A stretch of 64,000 nt of DNA from Ophiodon elongatus. Its lineage: Eukaryota > Chordata > Actinopteri > Perciformes > Hexagrammidae. Position numbers and translations under genes: made by a program. Within the stretch, counting starts at the first letter, position 1, and every line of letters starts with the position of its first letter. The stretch is from NCBI GenBank assembly GCA_016806645.1, contig JACSYO010000690.1, positions 771,001 through 835,000 of the forward strand, given 5' to 3'. Shown here in pieces: positions 37,309-47,667 of this stretch. Under the pieces are notes generated by a model. That model saw only the letters and a list, made by a program, of their open reading frames with translations, was not told where the DNA came from and did no database searches.

Positions 37309-40300
37309 TGTGTGAGTGTGTGTGGGCTTAAGACCGTGTGTCTTTGTGTGTGTGTGCGCGTGCGAGCCTGAGAGTGTGCTTGCGCAAGCATACTCAAGAG
37401 AGTCTTTAATAGCCTGCTTTACAGAACTTGTCGTCCGGGTAACTGACACCCCATTGATGCTGTGCAGGGAGGTTTATTTTCATTTCCTGGGGCACATCAA
37501 AGCAATCGAGGGAGGTGCAGGTGCAGCCCAGACCTCTTGGTGTGTTTGAGTGAGTGAGCATGTGTTGGTGGGTTTTGAGTGCATATGTGTGGTTTCTGGC
37601 CTTGTGCTTTACAATTAAAACCAAAGGTATCTTTCGGTAAATTCTTTGATCTATTTGCTATTTACAGTATTTTGTTTCCCACGGAAGGGAATCATTAGGG
37701 AGACATTCAGTTCTCTGTTTGGTTTTGTTCTGAGGACAATGTGTGAGAAGGCCTGTAATTCAATTTATATTTCGGAGAGAATTGTATCCCAGTCTTCTGA
37801 AGCCAGTCGAACCTGATCATGATTAGGGCAGGGATTTCTCATGGTGAATGGTTCCTAAATCCGGATGAGGAGGTGCATGGATCTGCAGCTTATGGATTAT
37901 CGCATAGCTCTAAGTGTGCTTCAGCTCTCTGCTTTGTTTTTATAATACTGTTGCTTCAGCTCACACTCACAGTATTCACGCAGTTGTGCAAGTAAGATTG
38001 GTTTGAGTGTTTCAGACATGTAGAACATAATTATTTCTGTACATTATGGTTCAAAGTCAACAACTAAAATAATCTCTTTTCTTTAGGTTTATGGGCAGTC
38101 TCCCACTAATGACGACATCAACCAGAACTCATCTTCACATCCGTCCACCAAGGCCCACAACAATGTGTTCGCGAGCACCTTCTTTGGTGAGCTCAAAAAT
38201 GCTAAATATGACAAAATATATACACAATGAGATTTTTGATAGATAATCATCAATTATATGCGTATAATGACTCAGTGGGTAAAGGCAGATAATAGAACAG
38301 CTAGAAGTGTTTGATAAGTTCAGAATTACATGACTTCACTATAAACAGCCTTTAAAACCAGGAAAAGACAACTGTTATGCCATACAACAATATTAATATA
38401 TTCAAAATCTAAGTCTCTCAAGTATCCAGTCTTTAAAAACTGGGCATTTCCCTTTTGACTTTTAGAGCTCCAACAAAGATTGTTGCAACAGATGTATAAA
38501 TTAACATTGTAGAGCCATTGACTGACAGATAGGGCTTTTATTGTTTTCATAGAGCTTCATGATTTGACTGGCTGCTTGAGATGCTATTCCAGTGCAGGCT
38601 ATAACATAATGTTAACTATTTTAGAGGGGATGAGCAACTCGCCTGACATCTGGAACGCTGTAAACGGGCTGAACCAGCAGGGCTATGAAGGTGCATTGGG
38701 AGCAGCCACAGCCCACCAAACACAGCCGGGGAGCTACAGCAGCCTGCAGCCAACACAACACAGTCACTTGGTGAGATTTACCTCCGGGACCTTGGATGTT
38801 GACAGCACAGCGCCCTTTTCACCCCCGCTGATAATAATAATATTGTGTGTCTGCTTACTGTTCAGGACTACTCTCCACAGTCAGTGATGGCTGCCGACAT
38901 GAACAGGGGTCTCCCACCAATGTCTACTTTTCACCGTAACAATACAGCATCACACACCCCGTCGGTCAACACTTCAGAGAATTCAACAGGTGAGGAAATA
39001 GAGAAAATAATCTTCAATGCCTATTTCAACTCAATTCGTCTGCTCTGGTGTTGTAATAATTTAAAATGTTTCTTTTTTTCTTTCAGTCTCAGGGACTAAG
39101 GGACATGTGTCAGGAGGGTCACAGACGGGCGATACCTTGGGCAAAGCCCTGGCCTCTGTAAGTATGCAACACCTCAATCCCATTAGAACGGCTCATCTAT
39201 GCCGTGTTATGTTCAAACAGTCAGACCAGAGCATCAAACCAAGCCCTGAGAGCCACAGCGGTATAATGCAAAAGGAAAATAGTGGTTTGTCCCTGCCTGT
39301 AACAGACCAGTGCATATTAACGAAGGGCCACGCTCCCGCTGCTGGACTTTTTATAGGCTCCTGACTAGTAAAATCACCAGAATTGATGAGTTTAGTTCAT
39401 GTTACGAGCCTGCTCCAAAGGCTGTGGCAGCAGCTGTAAAACCTCACGCAGAAATGACAAGTTGTGCTTTCAGAATGATCCATGCCCGACTCCCCCTCCT
39501 GCCCCTCCTTCTCTCTCTTCCTGTCTGCTGCCAGATTTATTCCCCCGATCACACCAGCAGCAGCTTCCCCTCCAGCTCGTCTACACCGGTGAGGTCTCCG
39601 TCCCCGCTGCAGAACGCTGCTGAACATGCAGGTAACCTGGAGAAACACGGGCTGTTATAGCTGCTGCCCGAAATGAAATATTATGTATTAACATTGTGTT
39701 TTTTCAACCCTTTTATGCTCTAATGTGGTTGTTTTCTTCCTCTCAGGTACCAACATGTGGCCCCGGAGTTCAGTTCAGGCACCAGTGTCACCGCACTATG
39801 AGTCTTCACTTATATCATTGGTAAAGATCTAATTTGATATCACATGTCTGAAGTTTAATACTATTGTGTCCTCCAGCGATAATGAACATTATATATATAT
39901 AAATAAAAGCATTGCGGCAAATATAATGAAGTAATACTGTGAAGAATAATATATTCAATATAAAATACCTCAAATATATATATTAAATATGAGTATATTA
40001 AAACCAATATTTAACAGTATAATGAATAAATACATTAGTATGTGCACATACCTGGAACGAAAATACCAATATAACAATAATACCAATAATAATAATAATA
40101 ATAGTAAAAATAAGCAACCTTACACATCTAGTTTGTCAAGGTCTCAACAAAAGACCAGGAAGTCACTGCACCTGGGCAAGAAATAGATCCAGGCTAGCTG
40201 TTTCCAGTCTTAATGCTGAATTAAGCTAACCTGCTGCCGGCTGTGGCTTCATGTTTAACGCACAGATATGAGATCAATTTAGTCAGATAGCTCTCAGCGA

Positions 40301-43300
40301 CAATGTGAATAATGCTAGTTTCCAAAATATTGAACTATTTCTCTTCGGGTTCTATCATTCAAATTAAAACGTACCTTTCTTTGTTACTTTGTGACTTACA
40401 CGACTGTTTTTGTCACAACTGAACACAAAAAAACAGCTTTTTCTTTTTTGAAAGAATTAATTTAAAGCTGAAATTTGGCAAAACAAAAAGTTCCCATCTT
40501 TATTTAACTTAGAGGATATAAACCGTGTCCTGATTACCACAAATAACGTTTGGTGTCTTGGCGTTTGCAGTCTCAGGTGGAGGACCGACTGGACAGACTG
40601 GACGATGTGATCCACGTCCTGAGGAACCACGCTGTGGGCCCCACGGCCGGCCTGCCCTCCGACATCCACGGCCTGCTAAACCAGAACCTCCACGGCCACC
40701 TGGGACCTGCCGGCACTCTGCCGCTCACCTGCCACACTTCAGCCATGGTTAGAAACCATTTCTTTGAAGTTTTTAAGGAAGGACAGGGCAGCTTGTGTGG
40801 AAACCTCATGTTGTGTGTGTGTGTGTGTGGGAACACTATGTGTGTGTGCTGGTGTTCAGTTACAGGAATTTTCCACCCGCCATGTCTGCATGTTTTCCTC
40901 ATGTAAAGGTTGTTGTCCTTGACATAGGAAACTGAGCACAATGGGAGAGTGCTGTGACGCGTTGCCCTTGTGTGGAGAGCGTGCAGAATGTGTGGACTCT
41001 AATTCCACTGTAGGGTGATGAGGGACGCCTGCATCGTAAAATTCCCATTCCAGTATGTTTTCAGCAGACCAGGGGATTTTTGTCCCAGCTGGAGTGGAAG
41101 TATATGCAGGGGAATGGGTTTTTAAGTCTAATCCTTTGGGGGAGGGGGGGTATTAAAATCTCTCACTTTTATTTTTTCCAAATGATGTGTCTGTTAGAAG
41201 TGAAACATCATTCCTGAAGAGAATTAATGGTATGTGGAGGGAGTATGGAGTAGTTTTAAGGGAAGGATTAAGATTGTCTGAGATTAAATTAATTCTGTAG
41301 AGCGGGAGATCTACCAGTGTTACATCGGAAATGAGGAGGCAGATGTTGGTTTTGTGACTTATTTGTCATTGGTTGGATCCAAAAGTTGTATCGACCTACT
41401 GTATGTGACTGAGCCAGGCTTGCTGTCTCATGAACACATGAATATTTCCCTTATCTCATCCCTTTTTTTTTTTTTGTCATAAAGGTTGAAGCTGTCAATA
41501 TGAACAACAACCACTCAGCCTTCCAGATTCGCACACAAAATGGCCATCCGTACCCAGCCAGACAGAGGACTCCGCTTCAGTCCATGCAAAGTGGAGGTAG
41601 AGGCTGCTGCATATTTCACCTCCTATATTTGAACTTTTAAACCTTTGAGCCATAAAGACTTAAGAGATCTCACAGCTTTAGTTTATATATATATATATTT
41701 ATTTTAATTTTGTGTGATCTCCCACAGGAGGTCTGGGAGTTCAGAATAATCTGGAGCTGAAGATGGAAAGCAGGGAAAGGGAAGAGATGATGCACACCAG
41801 TCACAGCTCTGACAGCCAGAGATCAGATGATGAGAGTGAACTCAAAACACAAGAAGAAAACAGTGGAAGTAACAGGTACACAGTCCCACTTTCCTGCTAA
41901 ATATATATATAAAAAATTAAATAAAATTTGAATTCACCCGGTCGAAAAAAACTATTTGGTTTTTAAGCTGCTGAATCTGTCGTGTACTCATCGTGCCGAA
42001 AAAAGTGTGGTGTGCCTGATTAATAATCTGCAATGACAAAAAATGAATTGAGAAAGAATGTATTTTGTGACAGTAAAGTAGTACCACAGATTTAAAAAAA
42101 GGAAAGAATTATAGTCTTCTTCTTTCACTGATTTAAAACACTGTCAGACCCCCTGATGTGAAGGGCAGCTGTGCCCAGACCAGCCTATTTAGCTCGGCCT
42201 CATCTTTCTTCTTCATGTTACAGTGAATTAAATGAGGGAAAAAGAGGAGCTGCCAGGAAATGGCAAAGACATCAACGTTAGGAAGATGTATTTTTGGTAG
42301 TGGGGTTATATTTTTAGTATCCTACCACTTTCCATGGTAGCCATTAAAACTAAAATACAAAATAGGCTGAGTACAGCCCTTAGTTAGTTCCACTTAGTTG
42401 GTACTATTATTTGTAATTTATTTATAAGGACTGCAACTTTGATTTTTTTTTTTCAATTATTTATTTAGACCATTAAATAGAGAAAAGAAATGCTCTCAGA
42501 GTTCAAGGGGAAATCAACTAATTGCTTGTTTTGTCAGACCAACAGTCTCAAACCCCCCCGCACCCCCCAAAAAAAAAATATATATATATAAAACTGAGAA
42601 AGGCAGCAAATCCTTGCATCCTAACAAAGCTTGGCTTTTTTTACTAAAATAATTAATTAAACAATTAATTATGTATCAAAATAGTTGCCCATTAATTGTT
42701 GCTCGACGATTAATGAACTAATTTGAAAAACATCTTGAGAACCTCACAGATTAATTGAGTGTTCGTTCTGGTGTCTCTAGTTTCAGAAGTCACTTCAGGA
42801 CATCAGCTCTAATGCCTGAGCACATCTTTTCTTTTTCTTTATATCTATTATCGAGTTGAGGGAAAACGATGTTGACATATGGGGACAATCCTCCAGCAAC
42901 AATTTATCTACTGGACGTTTGTCTTTGTTTTGGCTTCTTATTAAAATTGAATTAGACAATAATTTAAAATATATAAAAAAAAATTAAATGTGAGTGCATC
43001 TCTTGACTATCAGTGGATATGGACTGAGAAAGGATCATCTTAAAAACTAAAATATTACTATAAATTAATTACTCGCCTGATCACATGAGCTTGTCAATAC
43101 ATATACGCCCTTTTCACAGAACAAACGAGGATATATCAGATAACATTAGGATATTCAATAACATGATGTCAGCTCAGTGACCAGCAGAGGGCAGAGAGAT
43201 CCAGAGTATAACTCTACTCTTTTGTTTGATCCAATGAAGCTCTTAGATCCACTTAAGCTTGAATATCAGTTTTAAAAACATGCATGTTTAAAAGCATCAG

Positions 43301-44056
43301 ACAACAGATTAATGAGCATCCTTAACAGCGTCTTCTCATAAATGTCTCATTGATGTCGTAGTATCCATGAGGATGGGGATGAAGATCTGAGTCCGGAGCA
43401 GAAGGCCGAGCGTGAGCGGGACAGGAGGATGGCCAACAACGCCCGTGAACGCCTGCGTGTGCGGGACATCAACGAGGCCTTTAAGGAGCTGGGTCACATG
43501 TGTCAGCTGCACCTGAAGAGTGAGAAGCCACAGACCAAGCTGCTGGTGCTGCACCAGGCCGTGTCAGTGATCCTCAGCCTGGAACAACAAGTCAGAGGTC
43601 AGTGTTTCCTTGAGATGGAGCCTTGTGTCTCTGTAAAGTCAAATGAGTAAAGGAGAGAGTGACAATAAGATAGAAACCTACAACTCTGGGTTGGGAGTCC
43701 GTGTAGAGGTTCTGAGAGCTAAAATGACTGAGAAGTCAACAGCCAATGCAGAACTCATCAAGGTATTTTACAACAGTTTCCCCAGAGCTAAAATTCCTGA
43801 GTTTGCACGACACAGAGGAGGAAAATTAATAATGTCCACGTACTACCACGCATCTTCAGCTTCTTTTTTTAAATGTTGTCAAACGCCAACTGATTGTCTG
43901 TTGAATCCCGCAGAGAGGAACCTGAACCCGAAGGCAGCGTGTCTGCGGAGGAGGGAGGAAGAGAAGGCGTCTGCAGCCATGACCGATCCACAGTCCATGC
44001 ATCTCGCTTTCAATCCCAATGTGACAGTCGCAGCAAACCCCATGGGCCACCTCTGA
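35632..44056 (+). CDS. tcf12: transcription factor 12 / HEB, alternative (HEBAlt-type) form, E-protein bHLH
   Basis: Twelve exons: 35632-35700, 38087-38186, 38625-38770, 38866-38989, 39087-39157, 39535-39631, 39747-39820, 40571-40747, 41485-41596, 41728-41875, 43362-43597, 43914-44056. They sum to 1497 nt, 498 codons. The first exon encodes MYCAHPVSGTGNNSMMYCYN, the signature N-terminus of the HEBAlt isoform. An AD2-type region (residues about 147-203, with TGDTLGKALAS and IYSPDHTSSSF) follows, then LDRLDDVIHVLRNHAVGP (about 234-252), and the bHLH at about 393-448. MCQLHLKSEKPQTK and the C-terminus NPMGHL are TCF12-specific rather than TCF3/TCF4. E proteins bind CANNTG E-boxes as homodimers or with tissue bHLH factors. 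The AD1 (LSDLLDF) exons and the optional 24-residue exon before LDRLDD are not seen. GRM at the end of helix 1 is GHM. The donor after exon 8 (GTTAGA) is weak. Confidence 0.93.
36025..36090. repeat. GT-rich / GA-rich simple sequence
   Basis: Interrupted GT repeats followed by a GAGA tract in tcf12 intron 1. Confidence 0.9.
36990..37270. other. tcf12: GC-rich non-coding block in tcf12 intron 1
   Basis: About 280 bases clearly richer in GC than the surrounding intron, without an exon-like frame joined to plausible splice sites. It ends directly at a TG repeat (37270-37322). It might be an intronic enhancer; only comparison with other fish could show that. Confidence 0.35.
37270..37322. repeat. 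(TG)n microsatellite with TGAG interruptions
   Basis: TG dinucleotide run with GTGAGTG interruptions at its right end, followed by further TG-rich sequence to about 37380. Confidence 0.95.
40135..40350 (+). mobile_element. percomorph repeat (CTAGCTGTTTCC...TTCATGTTTA type), partial
   Basis: Motifs CCAGGAAGTCACTGCACC, GGCTAGCTGTTTCCAGTCTT, TGGCTTCATGTTTAACGCAC and ATTGAACTATTTCTCTT follow the order of a repeat often found in percomorph introns and UTRs. Two more copies lie in cgnl1 introns at 50790-51085 and 52185-52400. Confidence 0.7.
42425..42730 (-). mobile_element. degenerate fish MITE, reverse orientation
   Basis: Reverse-orientation landmarks of the family seen at 32207-32515 (GACTGCAAC at the left; ATAGTTGCCCATTAATTGTTGC and CGACGATTAATGA at the right). 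It is decayed and broken by an A/T-rich stretch. It lies in the tcf12 intron before the bHLH exon. Confidence 0.55.
43181..43194 (+). promoter_or_regulatory. CTCF core-motif match CCAGCAGAGGGCAG
   Basis: All 14 positions fit the published CTCF core consensus CCASYAGRKGGCRS. It is in the intron 170 bases before the bHLH exon. Single motif matches occur by chance and inside fish retroelements, so occupancy is unproven. Confidence 0.35.
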
Positions 44057-44684
44057 TTATCTGATTATAACTGCATCAAAATCCAGCATAAAGTATGTAA
44101 CATCAACTTATACAGTCTTACATCTGTAGTAAACTTTCCATTTTCCAAAATGAGGCATGCATGTTATATGTTTTTAATAATGTTGTTGACCAAATGTTAA
44201 CGCTACCAAACCATATTTGGAAAGAACTCAACATTAATAATGTTTATATAAAAGGTCTAATTTGGTCATTATCTCTGTGTCTCAGATGTTGAGTGAAGAG
44301 CATCCCAGGAAACATGCAGCTGTTTTGGAGGTCCAGCATTTCTTCTGAATTCGGAGGTCAACCTCTCCGTTGAACAATCATCAGTCTAACTTTGTGCCTA
44401 AACTTTACTTGTAACAGACAAATGCATTGTAAGCTGCAGATGTTTTGTACATATTTTGTATATTTATTGATTATCTGTCTGTTTTGAATATATCTCAAAG
44501 GATGAAACCCTGTAGTGACGAGGGGTCATCTGCAGTTTTGATTTTTGGCAGAGCCAGATAACTTTCGGACTGACTTTTACAGTGTATCACTATTTACCAC
44601 GTACACTTGTGATTTACACCGAGCTCAGAGGACCGACATTCCCACATCTGTGTGTTCAGACAACGGATTTCATTTGTCCTGTGT

Positions 44685-44685
<1 letters not shown>

Positions 44686-44713
<28 letters not shown>
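44686..44713. repeat. (TG)n microsatellite
   Basis: Short TG run in the tcf12 3' UTR, with further TG-rich sequence to about 44760. Confidence 0.9.
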
Positions 44714-44718
<5 letters not shown>

Positions 44719-45288
44719 CGTGAGTGAGCTGTTGTGTGTGAGCGTTTGTGTTTGTGTGAGTATTGCAGGAGTTTGAGCATTCTGTGAATGAACAGATCTC
44801 CGATAATGTTCTGTTGACACGTGGGCATCATCTGTTTTCTGTCTATTTGTTACAAATTAGTGTTATAGCACAGTTAACAGGATTACACTTAATGAAACAC
44901 TGGTGGACAGAATCCCTCCTCTTCTCAGTGTAATTATTGCTCTTCAGATGTAGTCGAAGCTCTTTGCATGTTTAAGTTTTTAATAGAATATTACATTTTT
45001 TTCTAAGTTATGTAACTTATCTTTTATACAAATATTGTGAATTTCATAATGTCTCTATTTACTTTTACACAGAAAAAACATTTTTGTGCAGTTTTACTAG
45101 ATGTAGCCACATGTCATGCTCTGAGCAATACAGTATTACAGAATAATTGATGTCTTGTTTGCTTATCACTCTGCTGAACAATTAATAAACAATAATCAAA
45201 AATAATCTGTAATACTCCCATCATAACATGTACAGTATGTGTACAGTTTGAAGTAGCCTACAGGCATGTGTTGAAATAATAATGTAGC

Positions 45289-45294
45289 AATAAA
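45289..45294 (+). terminator. tcf12: probable tcf12 polyadenylation signal AATAAA
   Basis: AATAAA followed within 15 bases by a T-rich stretch; an alternative signal is at 45184-45189. Confidence 0.5.
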
Positions 45295-45374
45295 TGTCTT
45301 TTTTTTCCAAATAGTTTGAGTCTGTATGTTCTATAATGTTTTGTAGAAATCAGTAAATCACACACCTACTGTAT

Positions 45375-45660
45375 ATACAGTACAATGTAGGAATAAGTAC
45401 TCAAAACCTTAATATAGGTGAAAGTACCTAAACAAGTACAACAAACAACTCCATTACAAGTGCATTCAAAAGTGTAAAGAAAAGAACAAAAATAGTATCT
45501 GCAAAATGCCCTTAAAGTATCAAATGTGAAAGTACTTACTTATAAGATATTATATTATTTGATGGTTGTACTCCTTATTAAGTTGTTATTGTTATTTAAC
45601 CATTGTAGCTGGTCCAGGAGCAGCTAGTTTTAGCTACGTTATATATACAGTTTGTTATTT
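45375..45660 (-). mobile_element. decayed copy of the GTGGTGGAA repeat family, reverse orientation
   Basis: Motifs CTCCATTACAAGTGCATTCA, ATCTGCAAAATGCCCTTAAA and CATTGTAGCTGGTCCAGGAG occur in the order expected for the reverse strand of the family whose near full-length copy is at 29070-29471. The ends are lost. Confidence 0.6.
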
Positions 45661-45885
45661 CAGTCCAGTGGTTCCCAACCTAAAGGTCGGGCCCCACCAA
45701 AGGGTCACAATATAAATCTGGGGAGTTGTGAAGTAAAAAAAGTTTTTTCAAGTTATCAAAGTAATGAATTTGAAAAAAACAAAGTTCTAAAAGAGACTTA
45801 ATAGTTGGTAGTTATTGATCACAAAAATAGAAATTGACAGTAGTGTTTGCACAATTAGTAAAGTTGAGATGTAAAGAACAAACAT
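45660..45885. mobile_element. fish repeat fragment (AGTGGTTCCCAACCT type)
   Basis: Contains CCAGTGGTTCCCAACCTAAA and CCAAAGGGTCACAATATAAA, the start of a dispersed teleost DNA-transposon-like repeat. The right part is decayed. A fragment of what looks like its other end (GAAGTTTAGAGGGTGAATGT) lies at about 57160-57260 in cgnl1. Confidence 0.5.
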
Positions 45886-45886
45886 T

Positions 45887-46719
45887 AGGCAAGGCAAGGC
45901 AAGTTTATTTGTATAGCACATTTCAACAACAAGGCCATTCAAAGTGCTTCACATAAAAACATTAAAAGCATCAAAACATAATGCAAAAGAAAAGAAGATT
46001 TAAAAACAATTAAGAACATTCATTTAAACATTAAAAACAGTAAAACATTAAAAAGAAAAAGAAAAATAGAATAAAAGTTGCAGTGCGGTTTAAGAATTAA
46101 AATACAGTAGTGAAATGCAGAAATTGATTAAGATCCTTGAATCTGGTTCAATTAAAGGCAACAGCAAACAGAAGAGTCTTCAATCTGGATTTAAAGGCGC
46201 TGAGGGTCTCTGAGGGTCTCTGAGGGTCTCAGCAGACCTGCAACTTTCAGGGACTTTGTTCCAGATATGTGGAGCAGAAAAACTGAACGCTGCTTCTCCT
46301 TGTTTAGTTCTGACTCTTGGAACAGAAAGTAGACCCAAATGACCTCAGGGGTCGGGATGGTTCATAAGGTAGCAGCAGATCAGAAATGTATTTAGGCCCT
46401 AAACCATTCAATGCTTTATAAACCAACAGCAGGATTTTAAAGTCAATTCTTTGTTGGACAGGAAGCCAGTGCAAAGACCTCAGAACTGGAGTGATATGAT
46501 CCACTTTCTTGGTCTTAGTGAGGACTCGAGCTGCAGCGTTCTGATTGAGTTTTTACAGAGACCTGTAAACACACCGTTACAGTAGTTGAGTCTACTGAAG
46601 ATAAAAGCGTGGACAAGTTTTTCCAAATCCTGTTGAAACATAAGTCCTCTAATCCTTGATATTTTCTTCAGGTGATAGCAGGCTGATTTTGTAATTGTAC
46701 AAACATTAGACTCCACATT
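45887..46719 (-). mobile_element. LINE (L2/Rex1-like non-LTR retrotransposon), 5'-truncated 3' end
   Basis: Read on the minus strand, two overlapping frames encode the end of a reverse transcriptase and the following C-terminal region. They contain LVHAFIFSRLNYCNGVFTGL (near 46600) and DHITPVLRSLHWLPVQQRID with LLVYKALNGLGPKYISDLL (46504-46304), the block typical of fish L2-like LINEs. The frames are broken by shifts, so it is dead. The 3' tail at the left end reads TTGTATAGCACATTT / CTTGCCTTGCC. A 10-base unit TGAGGGTCTC is repeated three times at 46201-46230. Confidence 0.88.
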
Positions 46720-47165
46720 TTAGAGGGAAACATTACCTTTTGCTTCACTACATTTATTCGACTATTTGATTACAATTATCTTACTTTACATATTCAAAAT
46801 AATAATAAAAAATATAATCAACAAATAAATTATCATTCTGGATAACTGAAGATAAGACTTTAATAATCCCTTGTTGAAATTCACAAGCTACCCAGAAGTA
46901 TAGTTAAACAAAATAAGCTTACCAGCTGCAACATTAAAGCTATGTATTCACCCATTATTACAACCAATGATATAAAAAACATTATTCTGACATGGGCCAA
47001 TCTCCATAATGAGCATTTATTTGGATGCTTATACTTTTGTACTTTTAATTAAGTAACATTTTGAATGCAGGATGTTTAGTTGTATCAGATTATTATTATT
47101 ATTATCATACATTGTGGTATTGCATTTACTTCAATAAGATATCTGTAATACTTCTCCCACCCCTG
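46720..47165 (+). mobile_element. decayed copy of the GTGGTGGAA repeat family, forward orientation
   Basis: Motifs TTAGAGGGAAACATTACC, CTTCACTACATTTATTCGA, TAATGAGCATTTATTTGGAT and CTTCTCCCACC follow the forward order of the family. It abuts the truncated end of the LINE, and its first third is missing. Confidence 0.65.
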
Positions 47166-47339
47166 GCTACACACTAAACAACAAACATCTGTCTCTCCAG
47201 GTGTCCCTAAAATGTTATGGGAACTTTTAAACTTTAACAGTCTTCCTCAGTCATATTAGTCAATTCAATGCTTAATAATCACAACATTACAGTGTGATAC
47301 ATTATCCTTTAGTTCTATCAAAATAAGTTTCTTGTAAAT

Positions 47340-47667
47340 TGATACATGTCGTCGTATTAAGCCTCATATGGATTGAGTATCTGACACAAAGCCGGCCATG
47401 AACGCCTCTCCGGGCGGGACACGGGCGGAGGCAGGACAGTGTGAGGAGGAGGAGGAGGAGGAGGAGGAGGGTGGGGTGGGGGGTGGGGGGGGGGAGGAGG
47501 AAGAGGAGGAGGAGGAGGAGGAGGGGGAGGACTCTGCACAACACCCAAGACTCAGCGGGTCGCTTTCAGCTCAGGTCGATGCCTCGATGCCTTTAAAACG
47601 CATGTTTCCTTAAAATAACGCGGACCTGCTTCTCCGGCGACGTGCAGCGCCTCTGCGGGGCTCGGTG
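47340..47667 (+). promoter_or_regulatory. cgnl1: cgnl1 promoter and probable non-coding exon 1
   Basis: GC-rich block with CpGs, a purine-only GAGGAG tract (47443-47526) and a G-run cluster. A good donor (GGTG/GTGAGT) after 47667 would end an untranslated first exon that splices to 49293. The transcription start is not determined. Confidence 0.5.
47469..47494 (+). promoter_or_regulatory. G-quadruplex-forming G-run cluster
   Basis: Four runs of G (3, 4, 6 and 10) separated by single T bases, inside a purine-only strand upstream of the cgnl1 first exon. This meets the standard G3+N1-7 quadruplex pattern. The C-rich complement could form an i-motif. Confidence 0.7.

Larger units (their letters stand above)
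44057..45310 (+). other. tcf12: tcf12 3' untranslated region
   Basis: AT-rich sequence after the stop codon, with a TG microsatellite at 44686-44713. AATAAA signals at 45184-45189 and 45289-45294 suggest cleavage near 45210 and/or 45310. Confidence 0.6.

Noticed and set aside
39820..40570. The optional 24-residue tcf12 exon (RVEQQLHEHLQ type) before LDRLDD
   Set aside because: No matching frame with splice sites in this intron; only repeat sequence and AT-rich DNA are seen.
47398..47613. 71-codon frame with a polyglutamate tract upstream of cgnl1
   Set aside because: Translation of the GAG repeat in the promoter; no splice link to cgnl1 and no family resemblance.
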